Shown in pieces: positions 15,993 through 23,972 of a DNA stretch of 64,000 nt. Numbering within the stretch: the first letter of the stretch is position 1; each line of letters begins with the position of its first letter. Location of the stretch: NCBI RefSeq assembly GCF_052119705.1, contig NZ_JBGQOP010000010.1, forward strand, positions 44,189 to 108,188, given 5' to 3'. A program made the position numbers and the translations under genes. The stretch comes from Oceanimonas sp052119705. GTDB lineage: Bacteria; Pseudomonadota; Gammaproteobacteria; Enterobacterales; Aeromonadaceae. The notes beneath the pieces were generated by a model. The model saw nothing but the letters and a program-made list of their open reading frames with translations. It did not search any database and had not been told where the DNA came from.

Positions 15993-17258
15993 GTGTTTAA
16001 CTCTCGATCTAATTCTCAGTCCGGCTCTCAGTTCGACTCTCTGTTTGATGTGCAAGATGCGCAGTGGATGGCTCGCGCCTTAGAATTGGCGCGCCGTGGC
16101 CGTTTTACTGCCAGTCCTAATCCTGCCGTGGGCTGTGTGCTGATTAAAAAAGATCAGCTGACAGGTGAACAGCACTTGGTAGGTGAAGGTTTTCATCGCC
16201 AAGCGGGCGGCCCTCATGCCGAAGTGTTTGCGCTGCGACAAGCAGGTAGCTTGGCAAAAGGTGCCACTGCCTATGTGACGCTGGAGCCTTGTGCACATAC
16301 GGGCCGCACGCCACCGTGCGCCCAAGCGCTAATTGATGCAGGCGTGGCACGGGTGGTGGTGGCCTGTTTGGATGCGAATCCGCAAGTGTCGGGCAGAGGC
16401 ATTGCCATGTTGCAGGCCGCCGGCATTGCCGCAGAAGCAGGCTTAATGGCGGCGGAGGCCGAGGCCATTAATGCCGGGTTTATGCAGCGTATGCGCAGCG
16501 GTTTACCCTATGTGACGGTGAAACTGGCCGCCAGCTTGGATGGTCGTACGGCCTTAGCAAATGGCGAAAGTAAGTGGATTACGGGGGCGGCGGCGCGCCG
16601 CGATGTGCAGCGCCATAGAGCCTTGAGTTGCGCCATTTTATCCGGTGCCGATACGGTATTAATGGATAATGCTAGCCTCAATGTGCGCTGGTCTGAGCTG
16701 CCAGAGTCCGTGCAGAAACAGTACGGCCAGTATGTGTTGCCTAGCTCTTTGTCTGATTCTCTATCAAGTGAATCAACAATCGAGCCGCCATCAAATGAGC
16801 CACAGTTACGCCAACCGCTGCGGGTGATTATCGATACCCGCAATCGGCTGACGCCTGATCTCAAGCTATTCAGTTTACCTGGCCCGATTTTATTATTGCG
16901 AGGTCAAGTGAGTGGATGCTTTAACGAACAAGTCGAAGAGTGCATCTTGCCGCTTACAGCTCAGGGTAAACTAGACTTGCACGCCTTAATGATAGAGCTG
17001 GGTAAGCGCCAGATTAATCGGTTGTGGATCGAGGCGGGCGCGCAATTGTGTGGTGCCTTATTTAACGAACAACTGGTAGACGAGCTGGTGTTGTATCAAG
17101 CACCTAAGCTGATGGGCAGCAGTGCGCGTGGCTTGTTCGACTTACCTAATGTTACCGACATGCAGCAGGTGATTAACTTGCAATGGCAAGACGTGCGCCA
17201 AATAGGTGCAGATCTTAAGCTCACCGCACGCATTAGCAAGCGGCTTGCTCTCGAATGA
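15993..17258 (+). CDS. ribD: Bifunctional diaminohydroxyphosphoribosylaminopyrimidine deaminase / 5-amino-6-(5-phosphoribosylamino)uracil reductase
   Basis: RibD carries out the second and third steps of riboflavin synthesis. The deaminase domain (about residues 23-165) has the zinc motif HAEVFALRQAG and EPCAHTGRTPPC. The reductase domain (about 170-420) has LPYVTVKLAASLDGRTA and GAQLCGALFNEQLVDEL. The protein has 421 residues, longer than the usual 360-380, owing to a Ser-rich N-terminal extension (NSRSNSQSGSQFDS) and a Ser-rich insertion near residues 248-270 inside the reductase domain. It starts with GTG, preceded by TTGGAG, immediately after nrdR. Confidence 0.95.
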   Translation: MFNSRSNSQSGSQFDSLFDVQDAQWMARALELARRGRFTASPNPAVGCVLIKKDQLTGEQHLVGEGFHRQAGGPHAEVFALRQAGSLAKGATAYVTLEPCAHTGRTPPCAQALIDAGVARVVVACLDANPQVSGRGIAMLQAAGIAAEAGLMAAEAEAINAGFMQRMRSGLPYVTVKLAASLDGRTALANGESKWITGAAARRDVQRHRALSCAILSGADTVLMDNASLNVRWSELPESVQKQYGQYVLPSSLSDSLSSESTIEPPSNEPQLRQPLRVIIDTRNRLTPDLKLFSLPGPILLLRGQVSGCFNEQVEECILPLTAQGKLDLHALMIELGKRQINRLWIEAGAQLCGALFNEQLVDELVLYQAPKLMGSSARGLFDLPNVTDMQQVINLQWQDVRQIGADLKLTARISKRLALE

Positions 17259-17388
17259 GGTCTGCTTAACAGTAACCGCATTGGCTTGTGACTATTATTC
17301 ACGGCATGTATCAGTCGTTTGCCGATAGCCTTGAGGCGCGGCGAGCGAACTGTCAGTCAATTTAAGTTAAATATTAAGGGAGCCTCCC

Positions 17389-18498
17389 ATGGCCTTAAGC
17401 AATACCCAAGACATTATCGACGATATTCGACAGGGCAAAATGGTCATCTTAATGGATGACGAAGGCCGCGAAAACGAAGGCGACTTGATCATGGCCTCGC
17501 ACCATGTACGCCCCGACGACATTAATTTTATGGCCAAATATGGCCGCGGGTTAATTTGCCTGACCCTAACCGAAGCTCGTTGTCGTCAGTTGAATATTCC
17601 GCAAATGGTGAGCCGCAATACCGAGCAGTTTTCTACCGCTTTTACGGTATCCATTGAGGCGGCCGTTGGCGTTACTACCGGCATTTCTGCCGCCGACCGC
17701 GCCCGCACCGTGCAAGCGGCGGTGGCCCCGGATGCTAAACCCGCTGATTTAGTGCAGCCTGGACATATTTTCCCGCTCAAAGCACAAAACGGCGGTGTGC
17801 TGACCCGCGCCGGCCATACGGAAGCTGGCTGTGATTTAGCGCGTTTGGCGGGCTTAGAGCCCTCAGCCGTAATAGTGGAAATCTTAAATGAAGACGGCAC
17901 CATGGCGCGGCGCGCCGACTTAGAAGTGTTTGCCGAACAACACGGTATTAAATTGGGCACCATTGCCGATTTAATCGAATACCGTAATCAAAACGAAACC
18001 ACTATCGAGCAAGTCGCGCGCTGTAAACTGCCCACCGAATTTGGCGAGTTTGAACTGCTGACCTTTAGAGACACCATCGATAACCAAGTGCACTTTGCGC
18101 TGAAAAAAGGCGACATTAAGGCGGACCAGCCGACCTTAGTACGGGTGCACATTCACGACGTGTTTACCGATATTCTGATGACCGACCGTCATTCTGCGCG
18201 CACTTGGCCGTTGGCCAAATCCATGCAGCGCATTGCCGATGAGGGCGGCGTGTTGGTGGTATTAGGCCAAGATCAGGTAACCGATCAGCTGTTGTCTTTG
18301 GTACGCCAATTTGAAGCGGTCGATAAGGGCGAGCAGGCAGAAGCGCCCAAGTGGCGCGGTACTTCACGCCGCGTGGGTGTGGGCTCGCAAATCTTGCAGG
18401 CATTGGGTGTGGGCAAGATGAAGTTGCTTAGCTCGCCGAAGCGTTATCACGCACTGTCGGGCTTTGGCCTTGAGGTAGTGGAATACGTTACCGACTGA
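17389..18498 (+). CDS. ribBA: RibBA-type protein: DHBP synthase with a degenerate GTP cyclohydrolase II domain
   Basis: The N-terminal domain (residues 1-200) makes 3,4-dihydroxy-2-butanone 4-phosphate; its acidic MDDEGRENEGDLIMA motif and the HTEAGCDLARLAGL segment are intact. The C-terminal domain (about 205-369) aligns with GTP cyclohydrolase II but lacks the three zinc-binding cysteines of the canonical ECL...CDCG region: here the segment reads HIHDVFTDILMTDRHSARTW. GCHII activity is therefore unlikely; a separate ribA should exist elsewhere. AAGGGAG precedes the ATG. A 130 bp gap without a gene separates it from ribD, where relatives often have ribE. Confidence 0.93.
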   Translation: MALSNTQDIIDDIRQGKMVILMDDEGRENEGDLIMASHHVRPDDINFMAKYGRGLICLTLTEARCRQLNIPQMVSRNTEQFSTAFTVSIEAAVGVTTGISAADRARTVQAAVAPDAKPADLVQPGHIFPLKAQNGGVLTRAGHTEAGCDLARLAGLEPSAVIVEILNEDGTMARRADLEVFAEQHGIKLGTIADLIEYRNQNETTIEQVARCKLPTEFGEFELLTFRDTIDNQVHFALKKGDIKADQPTLVRVHIHDVFTDILMTDRHSARTWPLAKSMQRIADEGGVLVVLGQDQVTDQLLSLVRQFEAVDKGEQAEAPKWRGTSRRVGVGSQILQALGVGKMKLLSSPKRYHALSGFGLEVVEYVTD

Positions 18499-18520
18499 TG
18501 ATCAATAGCTGTTTGTTTTA

Positions 18521-18550
18521 AAAAAGCCCACGTTAAGTGGGCTTTTTTTT
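18521..18550 (+). terminator. Rho-independent terminator of nrdR-ribD-ribBA
   Basis: AAAAAGCCCAC (18521-18531) pairs with GTGGGCTTTTT (18537-18547) around GTTAA, followed by more T. It lies 23 bp after the ribBA stop and isolates the rib genes from siaA. Confidence 0.92.
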
Positions 18551-18632
18551 GAGCTGTTGGTTGAGTTTTGATGCACAAACGTCAACAATGGCGGCCTCAA
18601 CTGAATTACATTACTAGCAGGCAAGGAAGCTA

Positions 18633-20636
18633 ATGGCCACTTGGGGAAAAGGACTACGAGCTAAGGCGGTGTGGGCTGTGATTGGTGCCTGTCTACTGAT
18701 ATTTATTCCAGCAGCAGCCATGGGCTGGCAATTAGTGTCAGGGGTGCAAGAGCACTTTGGCCGTGCTTTTGCCCTTAATTTCACGCAACTAAACCGACAA
18801 AATATTTTAGTGCCTCTGTCTCGAGATTTAGCTCTGGCGCAACGCTTTGCTGATTCTATCCTGATGCAGCAGTGGTTGAGCCAAGAAGATAATCCACAAG
18901 ACAAAGCGCTGTTATTTCGTGAGAGCGAAGGCTATCTCAAGGATTTCAGTAGCCATTCCTTTTTTATTATCAGTACGCAATCTGGGGCTTATTACTATCG
19001 AGAAGCCAATAAAGCGTTCGATGGCCAACCCGAGTATACCCTTAAAGCCAACAACCCCGATGACAGCTGGTTTTACAATGTGCTGGCTAATGGCCAACAG
19101 GTGAATATTAACGTTAACCGAGATGCGCGGCTGCAAACGACGCGTGTTTGGTTAAATATTCTGATTGAAGCCCAAGGCAAGGTGTTGGGCATGGCGGGCA
19201 CCGGCATCGATCTGACCCAGTTTATCGAGCAGTTTATTGCGACCGATGAAGTGGGCGTCACACCTATGATTATCGATGAGCAAGGTGCCTTTCAGGCGCA
19301 TCCCGACAAAGACACTATCGCCATTGGCTCGGCCGCAGGAGCCGAGGTGCAACAAAGAACCTTATTGGCGCAATTGCCCGAGGCCCAGCAGGCGCGGCTT
19401 CGCACCTTGATGGCTGAGGCTAAAAAAAATCCCCAGCAAGTGAGTCTTGACCACTTTACCTTGGCCGATAAGCGCCAATTAGTGGCGCTCAGTTTTATAC
19501 CCGAATTGAGCTGGTATGTGGTGACCGCCATTGATCTGGATGCGGCGCAGATACTGGAGCCGGGTTGGTTAACCCTCTCTCTGTTGGCCTTTATTCTGAT
19601 CTTGGTGTTGTTGCTGTTGGCCTTGGCTTACGCGGTAGAGCGACTGATGTTATTGCCCTTGCGTCGCTTACAAAGCTCGGCCAGTGCCATCGCTAATGGC
19701 AATTATCAGGTGTCGTTACCGCCCTCAACAGGTGATGAAATAGGCGACTTGAGCACGGCGTTTGGGGTGATGGCCAACAAGGTGCAGACGCACACCCAAG
19801 AGCTGGAAAACAAGGTGCGCAGTCGTACGTGTGAGCTGGAAGCCGCCAATCAGCAGATGCGCCAAGCGCATCAACAGATTAATGACTCCATTGATTACGC
19901 CAGTTTAATACAAAAAGCGATTTTGCCCGATCAGCAGCTAAAACAAACTTTGGGCGAACAGCACTTTGTATTGTGGCACCCCCGCGATGTGGTGGGGGGG
20001 GATTTTTATGTTTTTCACCCCGCAGAGCATGGCCGCTATTTAGTTGGGGTCGTCGATTGTGCGGGGCACGGCGTGGCAGGAGCATTAATGACCATGCTGG
20101 CGCGGGCGGCGCTGGATCATGCCATTCATGATAGTGGTATTGCTTCGCCGGCCACCATTTTGCAGCAGACCGACCTTATCTTGCGCGGTATGATGCAAGA
20201 TTGTGAGCTACCACGTGGGCTGGCTACCAATATGGATGTGGGTCTGGCTTGTGTGATGCCCGATCAACAACAACTGGTGTTTGCCGGTGCTAAGATGTCG
20301 CTCTATCACAGCGATGGTGAGCAGGTAATTGAAGTGAAGGGCCATCGTCGCCCGCTGCTTGATCGACGTTTAGTAGAATTTAGCGATACCCAGATCCCCT
20401 TGCAGCCAGAACATATTTATTATTTAGCCACCGATGGCTATTTGGATCAGGCGGGTGGTGACAAAGGATTTGGCTTGGGGAACAGCCGGTTTTGTGAGTT
20501 ATTAAAAAATCATGCCACTTTGCCTTTAGCTGAACAGGCGCAGTCTCTTAAGTTGGCGTTGGAGGAATATAAAGGGGATTTTCCTCAGCGTGACGACATT
20601 ACCTTGTTGGCCTTTAAAGTGGATTCGTTAAAATAA
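18633..20636 (+). CDS. siaA: SiaA-type membrane sensor with PP2C (SpoIIE) phosphatase domain
   Basis: In Pseudomonas aeruginosa SiaA dephosphorylates SiaC and so activates the diguanylate cyclase SiaD. The 667-residue product has a membrane helix at about 12-33, a periplasmic Cache-like sensor region (35-310), a second helix (312-335), a HAMP segment, a coiled coil (about 395-425) and a PP2C/SpoIIE catalytic domain (440-667). Metal-binding motifs are present: VGGDFYVF, VVDCAGHGVAGALM and QRDDITLLAF. AAGGAAG precedes the ATG. It is the first of four tightly packed genes matching siaABCD in order and family. The ligand is unknown. Confidence 0.92.
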   Translation: MATWGKGLRAKAVWAVIGACLLIFIPAAAMGWQLVSGVQEHFGRAFALNFTQLNRQNILVPLSRDLALAQRFADSILMQQWLSQEDNPQDKALLFRESEGYLKDFSSHSFFIISTQSGAYYYREANKAFDGQPEYTLKANNPDDSWFYNVLANGQQVNINVNRDARLQTTRVWLNILIEAQGKVLGMAGTGIDLTQFIEQFIATDEVGVTPMIIDEQGAFQAHPDKDTIAIGSAAGAEVQQRTLLAQLPEAQQARLRTLMAEAKKNPQQVSLDHFTLADKRQLVALSFIPELSWYVVTAIDLDAAQILEPGWLTLSLLAFILILVLLLLALAYAVERLMLLPLRRLQSSASAIANGNYQVSLPPSTGDEIGDLSTAFGVMANKVQTHTQELENKVRSRTCELEAANQQMRQAHQQINDSIDYASLIQKAILPDQQLKQTLGEQHFVLWHPRDVVGGDFYVFHPAEHGRYLVGVVDCAGHGVAGALMTMLARAALDHAIHDSGIASPATILQQTDLILRGMMQDCELPRGLATNMDVGLACVMPDQQQLVFAGAKMSLYHSDGEQVIEVKGHRRPLLDRRLVEFSDTQIPLQPEHIYYLATDGYLDQAGGDKGFGLGNSRFCELLKNHATLPLAEQAQSLKLALEEYKGDFPQRDDITLLAFKVDSLK

Positions 20637-20646
20637 GGACATTGCT

Positions 20647-21189
20647 ATGTTATCCATAGATTTATTATCGATAAGAGAACAGTTCAATAAGAATCATATT
20701 CTCTTGTGTTTCAATGGCCCTATTTCTCGCAGTTTGATCGAAGAAATAGGAAACGCATTAAAAAATTATCTGCATGCAGACAACGCCTTGCCCCATGCGG
20801 CACAAGATGTATTTGGCGTATATATTGAGCTGACCCAGAATATTCGTCATTACGCTAACCGCTTGAATTACAGCGAAGCAGAAGGCTCGGCGACCGTGGT
20901 GGTGGCACGCAATGCTGAGGGTAACTACTTAGTGTTGGCGGGTAATCAGGTGGAGTTGGCTGATGGTCAGTCATTGTGTGAGCGTATCAGTGAGTTGGCT
21001 GAGTTAGATAAAGCGGAATTGAAAAAGGCCTATAAAACACAGTTACGCCAACCTCGCGAAGAGGATGCGCTCAGCGGCGCCGGTCTTGGGCTGCTGGATG
21101 TAGCCAGAAAATCCACTCAGCCCATGGTGGCTAAGTTAGTGGATACCGGCTCGAATCGTGGTTTTTTAAGCTTGTTGGCGGTGATATGA
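20647..21189 (+). CDS. siaB: SiaB-type kinase (DUF6272, GHKL-like ATPase fold)
   Basis: In P. aeruginosa SiaB phosphorylates SiaC on a threonine and opposes SiaA. The 180-residue protein has an N-box-like segment VYIELTQNIRHYA with Glu61 and Asn65, and a glycine-rich GAGLGLLDVAR at about 144-154, consistent with a histidine-kinase-like ATP lid. ATAAGG precedes the ATG ten bases downstream of the siaA stop. Its end overlaps siaC by four bases (ATGA), so the pair is translationally coupled. Confidence 0.9.
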   Translation: MLSIDLLSIREQFNKNHILLCFNGPISRSLIEEIGNALKNYLHADNALPHAAQDVFGVYIELTQNIRHYANRLNYSEAEGSATVVVARNAEGNYLVLAGNQVELADGQSLCERISELAELDKAELKKAYKTQLRQPREEDALSGAGLGLLDVARKSTQPMVAKLVDTGSNRGFLSLLAVI

Positions 21190-21605
21190 ATATTCAACCA
21201 GATATGGATCTGAAAACAGATATAGACCTGAAAATATTAACGATTGCGGGCGGACAGTCGACCCCGACCATTCACTGTGATCCAGCCTTGGGGCTGATGA
21301 CCATGCAGGGCGACTCTTACCCAGAAAACTCATTTGAGTTTTTTAGTGAGATCATCAGTTGGGTGGAGCAGTTTTTACAACAGTCCAGTTTGCCCTTGCA
21401 CCTAGAGTTACGCCTTATCTACATGAATACCAGCAGTGTGAAAGCCATGATGGATATTTTCGACTTGCTGGAAGCCGCCCATGAGCAAGCTCGCGCCGTC
21501 AGTGTGTGCTGGTACTACGATCCGGAAAACGAACGTGTAGTCGAACTGGCCGAAGAGTTTAAAGAAGACTGTACCTTCCCTTTTGATATTAAGCCCCATG
21601 ACTAA
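21186..21605 (+). CDS. siaC: SiaC-type regulatory phosphoprotein (DUF1987)
   Basis: SiaC is the pivot of the SiaABCD switch: unphosphorylated it binds and stimulates SiaD; phosphorylated it does not. The 139-residue protein carries the family segment LIYMNTSSVKAMMDIFDLLE. The threonine at residue 82 in MNTSS is the likely counterpart of the phosphorylated Thr68 of P. aeruginosa SiaC; this is by motif position, not by alignment. About 15 extra residues at the N-terminus account for the shift. It overlaps siaB by four and siaD by eight bases. Confidence 0.92.
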   Translation: MNIQPDMDLKTDIDLKILTIAGGQSTPTIHCDPALGLMTMQGDSYPENSFEFFSEIISWVEQFLQQSSLPLHLELRLIYMNTSSVKAMMDIFDLLEAAHEQARAVSVCWYYDPENERVVELAEEFKEDCTFPFDIKPHD

Positions 21606-22377
21606 CCCATTAACGGATGCTGAACTGGAGCGCTTACTGCTGGCGCCAGAACATCAAGATAATCCCTTACTGCCGGCGCTCAAGCTATTGCGAAAGCGAG
21701 AGCAAATGCACCAGCAACGCTTAGATCGTTTGCTGCGCATTGCCGACTGCAGTGATGATTTAGCGCGAACGCAGAGTCATGACTTACTTCACCAATATGA
21801 TAAACAGCTACGTCGTTTAGAAAAGATCACCCGCATCTCTGATCGTTATCAGCAAAATCTACTGGAGCTGAATGAAGAGCTCAAAGAAGTGGCCTTGCGT
21901 GACCCGTTAACGGGATTAGCCAATCGTCGTTTATTAATGTCGCGATTAAATGAAGAAATAGAGCGCAGTCGGCGACATCAGCAACCTTTGAGTGTGGTGA
22001 TGCTAGATGTGGATCATTTCAAGCGTATTAACGATGTGTTTGGTCATGATATGGGTGATAAAGCCTTATGCATGATGTCCAAGGCCATAGTGCAGCAGCT
22101 ACGAGAGACAGATCTTTGTGCACGCTGGGGCGGAGAAGAGTTTATGTTGCTGTTGCCTGATACACGCTCAGAACAAGCCATTCATATGGTAGAAAGAGTG
22201 ATGCAGGCCATACGTTTATTGCAGTTGCGCGATGATCAAACGGTCTCGTTAAGCATTAGTGCAGGTATCACGCAATATCATGCCAATGAAGCCATGGACG
22301 TTACTATTAATCGTGCCGACGGCGCTTTAATTTCAGCGAAGCAGAATGGTCGAGATCAATGGCAATGGGCAAGATAA
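21598..22377 (+). CDS. siaD: SiaD-type diguanylate cyclase (GGDEF)
   Basis: SiaD makes cyclic di-GMP from two GTP. The 259-residue protein has no membrane helix. A long coiled coil spans about residues 28-98, followed by a GGDEF domain with DPLTGLANRR (102-111), the active-site GGEEF at 178-182 and an inhibitory I-site R169-E-T-D172 five residues before it, so product inhibition is expected. The ATG at 21598 is preferred over a TTG at 21583; it overlaps the siaC stop (ATGACTAA). No clear Shine-Dalgarno is seen, so translation is likely coupled to siaC. Confidence 0.93.
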   Translation: MTNPLTDAELERLLLAPEHQDNPLLPALKLLRKREQMHQQRLDRLLRIADCSDDLARTQSHDLLHQYDKQLRRLEKITRISDRYQQNLLELNEELKEVALRDPLTGLANRRLLMSRLNEEIERSRRHQQPLSVVMLDVDHFKRINDVFGHDMGDKALCMMSKAIVQQLRETDLCARWGGEEFMLLLPDTRSEQAIHMVERVMQAIRLLQLRDDQTVSLSISAGITQYHANEAMDVTINRADGALISAKQNGRDQWQWAR

Positions 22378-22407
22378 GCTAAAAATTATCAGATAAGGAC
22401 ACGCTAA

Positions 22408-23082
22408 ATGACACTGAATGCCATTATCAAAAACACCGCAGTCGATCCCGATGCTTGCATTATTTGGCTGCATGGCTTGGGTGCCAACGGCCATGATTTT
22501 GAGCCCATAGTGCCTGAGCTAGGTTTGCCTACGGGCAGTGCGATTCGTTTTATCTTCCCTCATGCGCCGCAAATAGCGGTGACCGTTAACGGCGGTCATC
22601 GCATGCCCGCTTGGTATGACATTATTGCCATGAACATAGACCGCGAAGTGGATGAGCGGCAGTTGCGAGTGTCTGCCCGTGCCATACAGGCTTTAATTGA
22701 GCAGCAAATTGAGCAGGGCATCGACAGCCGCCGCATCATTTTAGCGGGCTTCTCTCAAGGGGGAGCCGTGGCCTATGAGGCGGCATTAAGCTTTGATAAA
22801 CCGCTCGGTGGTTTGGTGGCCATGTCGACTTATCTAGCCACTGCCAACAGCCTAGAACGCAACGCGGCTAATGCGGCTTTACCTATTCAGGTATTACACG
22901 GCAGCCGCGATACAGTCGTGCCCGAGTCGTTGGGCACCCGTGCGTGTCAGCAGCTCAAAAGTTGGGGCTATGCGCCTGAGTTTCACAGTTACAATATGGA
23001 GCACAGCGTGTGCGGTGCCGAAGTGGCCGACATCAGCCGTTTCTTCAGCGAGTGTTTAGGGCTTGAAAGCCGCGAAGCGTAA
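22408..23082 (+). CDS. Alpha/beta-hydrolase carboxylesterase (phospholipase/carboxylesterase family)
   Basis: The 224-residue protein belongs to the acyl-protein-thioesterase-like family of small serine esterases. It has the oxyanion segment IIWLHGLGANGHDF, the nucleophile elbow AGFSQGGAVAYEA, the acid in GSRDTVVPE and the terminal histidine in MEHSVC, so the Ser-Asp-His triad is complete. Natural substrates of bacterial members are poorly known. AAGGA precedes the ATG. It starts 30 bp after siaD on the same strand, so it may be cotranscribed, but a functional tie to c-di-GMP is not evident. Confidence 0.92.
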   Translation: MTLNAIIKNTAVDPDACIIWLHGLGANGHDFEPIVPELGLPTGSAIRFIFPHAPQIAVTVNGGHRMPAWYDIIAMNIDREVDERQLRVSARAIQALIEQQIEQGIDSRRIILAGFSQGGAVAYEAALSFDKPLGGLVAMSTYLATANSLERNAANAALPIQVLHGSRDTVVPESLGTRACQQLKSWGYAPEFHSYNMEHSVCGAEVADISRFFSECLGLESREA

Positions 23083-23580
23083 AGGGTGAGGCGTGAGGCG
23101 AACGGGCTAAAACAGTACCAAGCCAACCCAAGGGCGGTGTTAATTTTTAAGCCGTCATCCTGACGCATGTCATGATCTCGCTTTGGTCTTTTGTAGGCGA
23201 ACGCTTGCTCTCGCATTTCGCCGTAGGCGGAACGATTTAAACCCAAACACCGAACCTAAAGGTATATCTGCCACGGAATCCACAGCTCTTTATTTATGAG
23301 AAGCACGGAACAATAGAGATCAGATCTAAAAAGATATTTAATTTGTAAAACCTTAAGGGCGAAAGCTTGGTTGAATACTTTTCTCGTACATAGGAGTCCC
23401 TACAAAACCGTGACTGAAGGACTTGTACTTACCAAGTAAGATCTCTGTCTTTTTCGATCTTATATCAGCTTTATTTTTCTGTGGGTTCCGTGGATTCCGT
23501 GGCGAGATAATCTTTATCGCTCTTTGTTTATGCTGGGCGCTTGGCGCTGTTTTCCCCTCACATTAAACCAAGGATTCTTA
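23083..23580. other. Intergenic region between the esterase gene and hopJ, filled with nested repeats
   Basis: From outside in: GTAAAGGGTGAGGCGTGAGG (23079-23098) on the left; CTTGGCGCTG and CCCCTCACATT (23540-23566) on the right; and the inverted-repeat element copy B at 23267-23506 in the middle. No gene was found. Confidence 0.7.
23267..23506. repeat. Dispersed inverted-repeat element, copy B
   Basis: The left arm CTGCCACGGAATCCACAG (23268-23285) pairs with CTGTGGGTTCCGTGG-type sequence at 23479-23493 and the further GATTCCGTGGCGAG (23493-23506). Inside, AATAGAGATCAGATCTAAAAA (from 23312) is the reverse complement of the right part of copy A, which shows the copies are related but inserted in opposite orientation. 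Confidence 0.8.
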
Positions 23581-23937
23581 ATGACTGAACAAGACTTGCT
23601 CCACGCGCTGCAACATAGTCCGGAGCAACTGAGCTTTGCCGAAACGCTGGCGGTGATTGATAGCGCGTATCACTTTACGCCTACCGCCTTTACCAATGGC
23701 GAGTTAGACAATGCGGCCGGAGAAAATAATGGCTCTTGCAAGATTTTTGCCTTTGGCCAATTACATCAGCTAAGTGTCGAACAAGCTGTAGCCGGTTTTG
23801 GGGAGCATTATCGTGGTGTATTAGCAGACCCGACTGGACAGGGGCACCAAAATATCCGTAACTTCATTAAACACGGCTGGGCTGGGATTCACTATCAAGG
23901 GTCGCCATTAGCAGTTAAAGCCCAAGCCAAAAGTTAA
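23581..23937 (+). CDS. HopJ-family protein
   Basis: The 118-residue protein (MTEQDLLHALQHSPEQLSFAE onward) belongs to the family named after the Pseudomonas type III effector HopJ. It has the typical VIDSAYHFTPTAFTNGEL and NNGSCKIFAFGQLHQLS segments, and the GEHYRGVLADPTGQGHQNIRNFI-type C-terminal half. Such proteins are widespread in marine bacteria lacking type III secretion, so an effector role is unlikely and the true function is unknown. The start at 23581 follows AAGGA; an upstream in-frame start at 23524 would run into repeat DNA. Confidence 0.85.
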   Translation: MTEQDLLHALQHSPEQLSFAETLAVIDSAYHFTPTAFTNGELDNAAGENNGSCKIFAFGQLHQLSVEQAVAGFGEHYRGVLADPTGQGHQNIRNFIKHGWAGIHYQGSPLAVKAQAKS

Positions 23938-23972
23938 AACTTAAGTCTAAAACTCTCGTAAGGAACTCACCT

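Noticed and set aside
17259..17388. FMN riboswitch upstream of ribBA
   Set aside because: The gap is too short and has none of the conserved FMN-aptamer segments.
21583..21597. Earlier TTG start for siaD
   Set aside because: It only adds five codons deeper into siaC; the ATG at 21598 gives the usual short overlap.
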